13,788 bases of DNA from JALYNX01 sp964608055 (GTDB taxonomy: Bacteria > Actinomycetota > Acidimicrobiia > Spongiisociales > ZC4RG35), in contig CAZSMJ010000053.1 in the NCBI GenBank assembly GCA_964608055.1, forward strand, positions 1-13,788, given 5' to 3'. The position numbers and the translations under genes were made by a program. This document shows, in pieces, positions 12,381 through 13,788 of this stretch; position 1 is the first letter of the stretch; each line of letters starts with the position of its first letter. The notes below the pieces were generated by a model. The model saw only the letters and a program-made list of their open reading frames with translations, did no database searches and was not told the DNA's origin.

Positions 12381-13610
12381 TTGGCTGAGATCACGCTCGA
12401 CGGAGTCGGAAAGGTCTACCCGGATGGCACCCGAGCCGTCGGAGACTTGGACCTCACTATCAACGACGGGGAGTTCCTCGTCCTGGTCGGGCCTTCCGGT
12501 TGTGGGAAGACAACCGCCCTGCGGATGATCGCCGGTTTGGAGGAGATCACCGAAGGAACCATCACCATCGGGGACAAGGTCGTCAACGAGGTCGCTCCCA
12601 AGGACCGTGACATCGCAATGGTCTTCCAGAACTACGCGCTCTACCCCCATATGACTGTCTTCGACAACATGGCCTTCGGGCTCAAGCTGAGGAAGTTCAA
12701 GAAAGAGGAGATCCAGCGCCGCGTGCAGGAGGCAGCCGACATCCTCGAGATCGGTGAATACCTCCAGCGCAAGCCCAAGGCACTCTCCGGCGGCCAACGT
12801 CAACGGGTGGCCATGGGCCGTGCCATCGTCCGCGAACCGGCTGCCTTCCTCATGGACGAGCCGCTGTCCAACCTCGACGCCAAACTCCGGGTGCAAATGA
12901 GGGCGGAATTGGAGCGGCTCCACACCAGCCTGAGCACGACCACGGTCTATGTCACCCATGATCAGACCGAAGCAATGACTCTTGGTGACCGGGTAGCTGT
13001 GTTGCGACCGGTATCGGCGGCCCGTCCGTTCAACCTCCAACAGGTCGGCCCACCCACCGAGTTGTTCGACCGACCCGACAATCTCTTCGTCGCCGGATTC
13101 ATCGGCAGCCCCGCTATGAACCTCGCCTATGGGCACCTCGAGGCGGAGGGTGATCAAATCTGGGTCAAGGCCGCCGACTACCGCGTGAAGGTCGACAAAC
13201 GGTCGATCGACAGCCACTCCGGGCTCGAGAAGCACATGAATGAGGAACTGGTCGTCGGAATTCGTCCCAACTCGCTGGAAGCCGCATCGGTCTCCGGCGC
13301 GGACCCCGACCGGACCATCCGCGCCCAAGTCGAAGTGACTGAGATGCTCGGCGCCGAGACCTTCGTGCATTTCACGGTGAACAAACCCCCGGTGATGACC
13401 CCGGACATCGAAGAGCTCCTCGCCGACACCGGTCAGGACCCGTCGACTCTCGGTGACACCACCAACTTCATCGCTCGGGTCAGCCCCGATGCGCAGGTGA
13501 AGCGTGGCGATGCCATGGATCTGATCGTCGATAGCGCCAAGCTCCATTTCTTCGACCCGAAGAGCGGGCTCCGGATCGGCTCCCAGTTGCCGGTACCGAT
13601 CGAGGTCTAG
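12381..13610 (+). CDS. ugpC: ABC sugar importer ATPase, MsmK/UgpC type
   Basis: This is the cytoplasmic ATPase subunit of carbohydrate (CUT1-type) importers. In 409 residues the nucleotide-binding domain (about 1-235) has Walker A GPSGCGKTT (37-45), the Q-loop Gln83 in MVFQNYALYPHM, signature LSGGQRQRVAMGRAIV (135-150), Walker B AFLMDEPLSNLDAKLR with Asp159 and Glu160, and His193 in VTHDQTEAMT. A regulatory OB-type domain follows (about 240-400), with VVGIRPNSLE and a C-terminal LHFFDPKSGL. It is longer than the usual 360-380 residues. Extra residues sit around 209-219 (RPVSAARPFN, where most have a short turn) and around 345-370. The start is TTG. No permease or binding protein is in the window, so it may energise importers encoded elsewhere, as MsmK does, or permeases may lie outside. 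It follows the alpha-glucosidase by 51 bases, with possible -10 TATCTT (12345-12350) but no good -35. Confidence 0.93.
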   Translation: MAEITLDGVGKVYPDGTRAVGDLDLTINDGEFLVLVGPSGCGKTTALRMIAGLEEITEGTITIGDKVVNEVAPKDRDIAMVFQNYALYPHMTVFDNMAFGLKLRKFKKEEIQRRVQEAADILEIGEYLQRKPKALSGGQRQRVAMGRAIVREPAAFLMDEPLSNLDAKLRVQMRAELERLHTSLSTTTVYVTHDQTEAMTLGDRVAVLRPVSAARPFNLQQVGPPTELFDRPDNLFVAGFIGSPAMNLAYGHLEAEGDQIWVKAADYRVKVDKRSIDSHSGLEKHMNEELVVGIRPNSLEAASVSGADPDRTIRAQVEVTEMLGAETFVHFTVNKPPVMTPDIEELLADTGQDPSTLGDTTNFIARVSPDAQVKRGDAMDLIVDSAKLHFFDPKSGLRIGSQLPVPIEV

Positions 13611-13631
13611 ACGCCGGCCTGCGGGTAGCTG

Positions 13632-13788
13632 ATGAGCCGGGCGTTTGCATGTTCGTGCGGGGTCGAGATCTCAGCTGTTGACCTCGAGAGTCTGCTGGCG
13701 CCGGTGCACGGCCATTTCGACGACGCCCATCCCGAACTCGGGATCACCGAGGTCTCGGTTCGGAATTACCTGGAGGCAGAGGATCGTC
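13632..13788 (+). CDS. small Cys/His-rich protein, DUF1059-like (partial, 3' end off the window)
   Basis: The ORF starts at ATG 13632; an in-frame TAG at 13626-13628 just upstream excludes a longer form. It stays open for 52 codons to the edge. It begins MSRAFACSCGVEISAVDLESL and continues with APVHGHFDDAHPELGITEVSV, giving a Cys-x-Cys-Gly followed by three spaced histidines. This resembles small DUF1059-type proteins, whose pattern is C.CG, an acidic helix, then H....H, suggesting metal binding. The match is by pattern only. It lies 21 bases after the ABC ATPase stop in the same direction and may share its transcript. The Shine-Dalgarno sequence is weak (GCGGG). Confidence 0.6.
   Translation, partial: MSRAFACSCGVEISAVDLESLLAPVHGHFDDAHPELGITEVSVRNYLEAEDR

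Noticed and set aside
12075..13547. A 490-codon open frame on the minus strand opposite the ABC ATPase
   Set aside because: Antisense shadow of a clear ATPase gene with all ABC motifs; no recognisable domain in its translation.
1..13788. CRISPR arrays, tRNA or rRNA genes, insertion sequences, phage genes
   Set aside because: No direct repeat arrays, tRNA-like cloverleafs, transposase motifs or terminal inverted repeats were seen; nearly all bases belong to housekeeping or sugar-metabolism genes.

Overview
This window looks like a piece of a high-GC (roughly 60-65%) bacterial chromosome, most likely from a deep-branching actinobacterium such as an uncultured member of the Acidimicrobiia. The taxonomic guess rests on the actinobacterial style of LeuB, on the DUF4032 kinase-like protein, and on an MsmK/UgpC-type ATPase with the longer C-terminal region I associate with actinobacteria. 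It is an inference without a database search. Coding density is very high. I see no mobile elements, tRNA or rRNA genes, CRISPR arrays or prophage genes.

Left part, minus strand (4788 down to 1): a branched-chain amino acid operon read right to left. It has a sigma-70-like promoter (4760-4788) and a 14-residue leader peptide rich in Val, Leu and Ile codons (4705-4749). A hairpin over the leader stop codon and an intrinsic terminator (4655-4678) follow, then ilvB, ilvN, a 68-residue ORF, leuB and leuC, which runs off the left edge. Each gene overlaps the next by 1 or 4 bases. The leader, its codons and the terminator form a classical ribosome-mediated attenuator, short enough to be missed by ORF callers. 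The small ORF resembles the linker subdomain of LeuA (2-isopropylmalate synthase), although no leuA or ilvC lies in the window.

Centre: diverging from the ilv promoter on the plus strand are a ROK-family sugar kinase of the fructokinase type (4844-5713) and, 3 bases later, a DUF4032 protein with a Kdo/WaaP-like kinase fold (5717-6904). They converge, with a 4-base gap, on a minus-strand amino-sugar operon: nagZ-like GH3 hydrolase (10635-9052), nagA (9055-7931) and a double-SIS NagB-II/AgaS-type deaminase (7928-6909). Together these three would release GlcNAc from wall fragments or chitooligosaccharides and turn GlcNAc-6-P into fructose-6-P. The step between, GlcNAc phosphorylation, needs a kinase, and the ROK protein is a contextual candidate although its motifs look more like fructokinase.

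Right part, plus strand: divergent from nagZ is a GH13 alpha-glucosidase (10716-12329), then an ABC-importer ATPase of the MsmK/UgpC type with a TTG start and a strong Shine-Dalgarno sequence (12381-13610). These suggest uptake and hydrolysis of alpha-glucosides. The 5' part of a small Cys/His-rich protein (13632 to the edge) closes the window.
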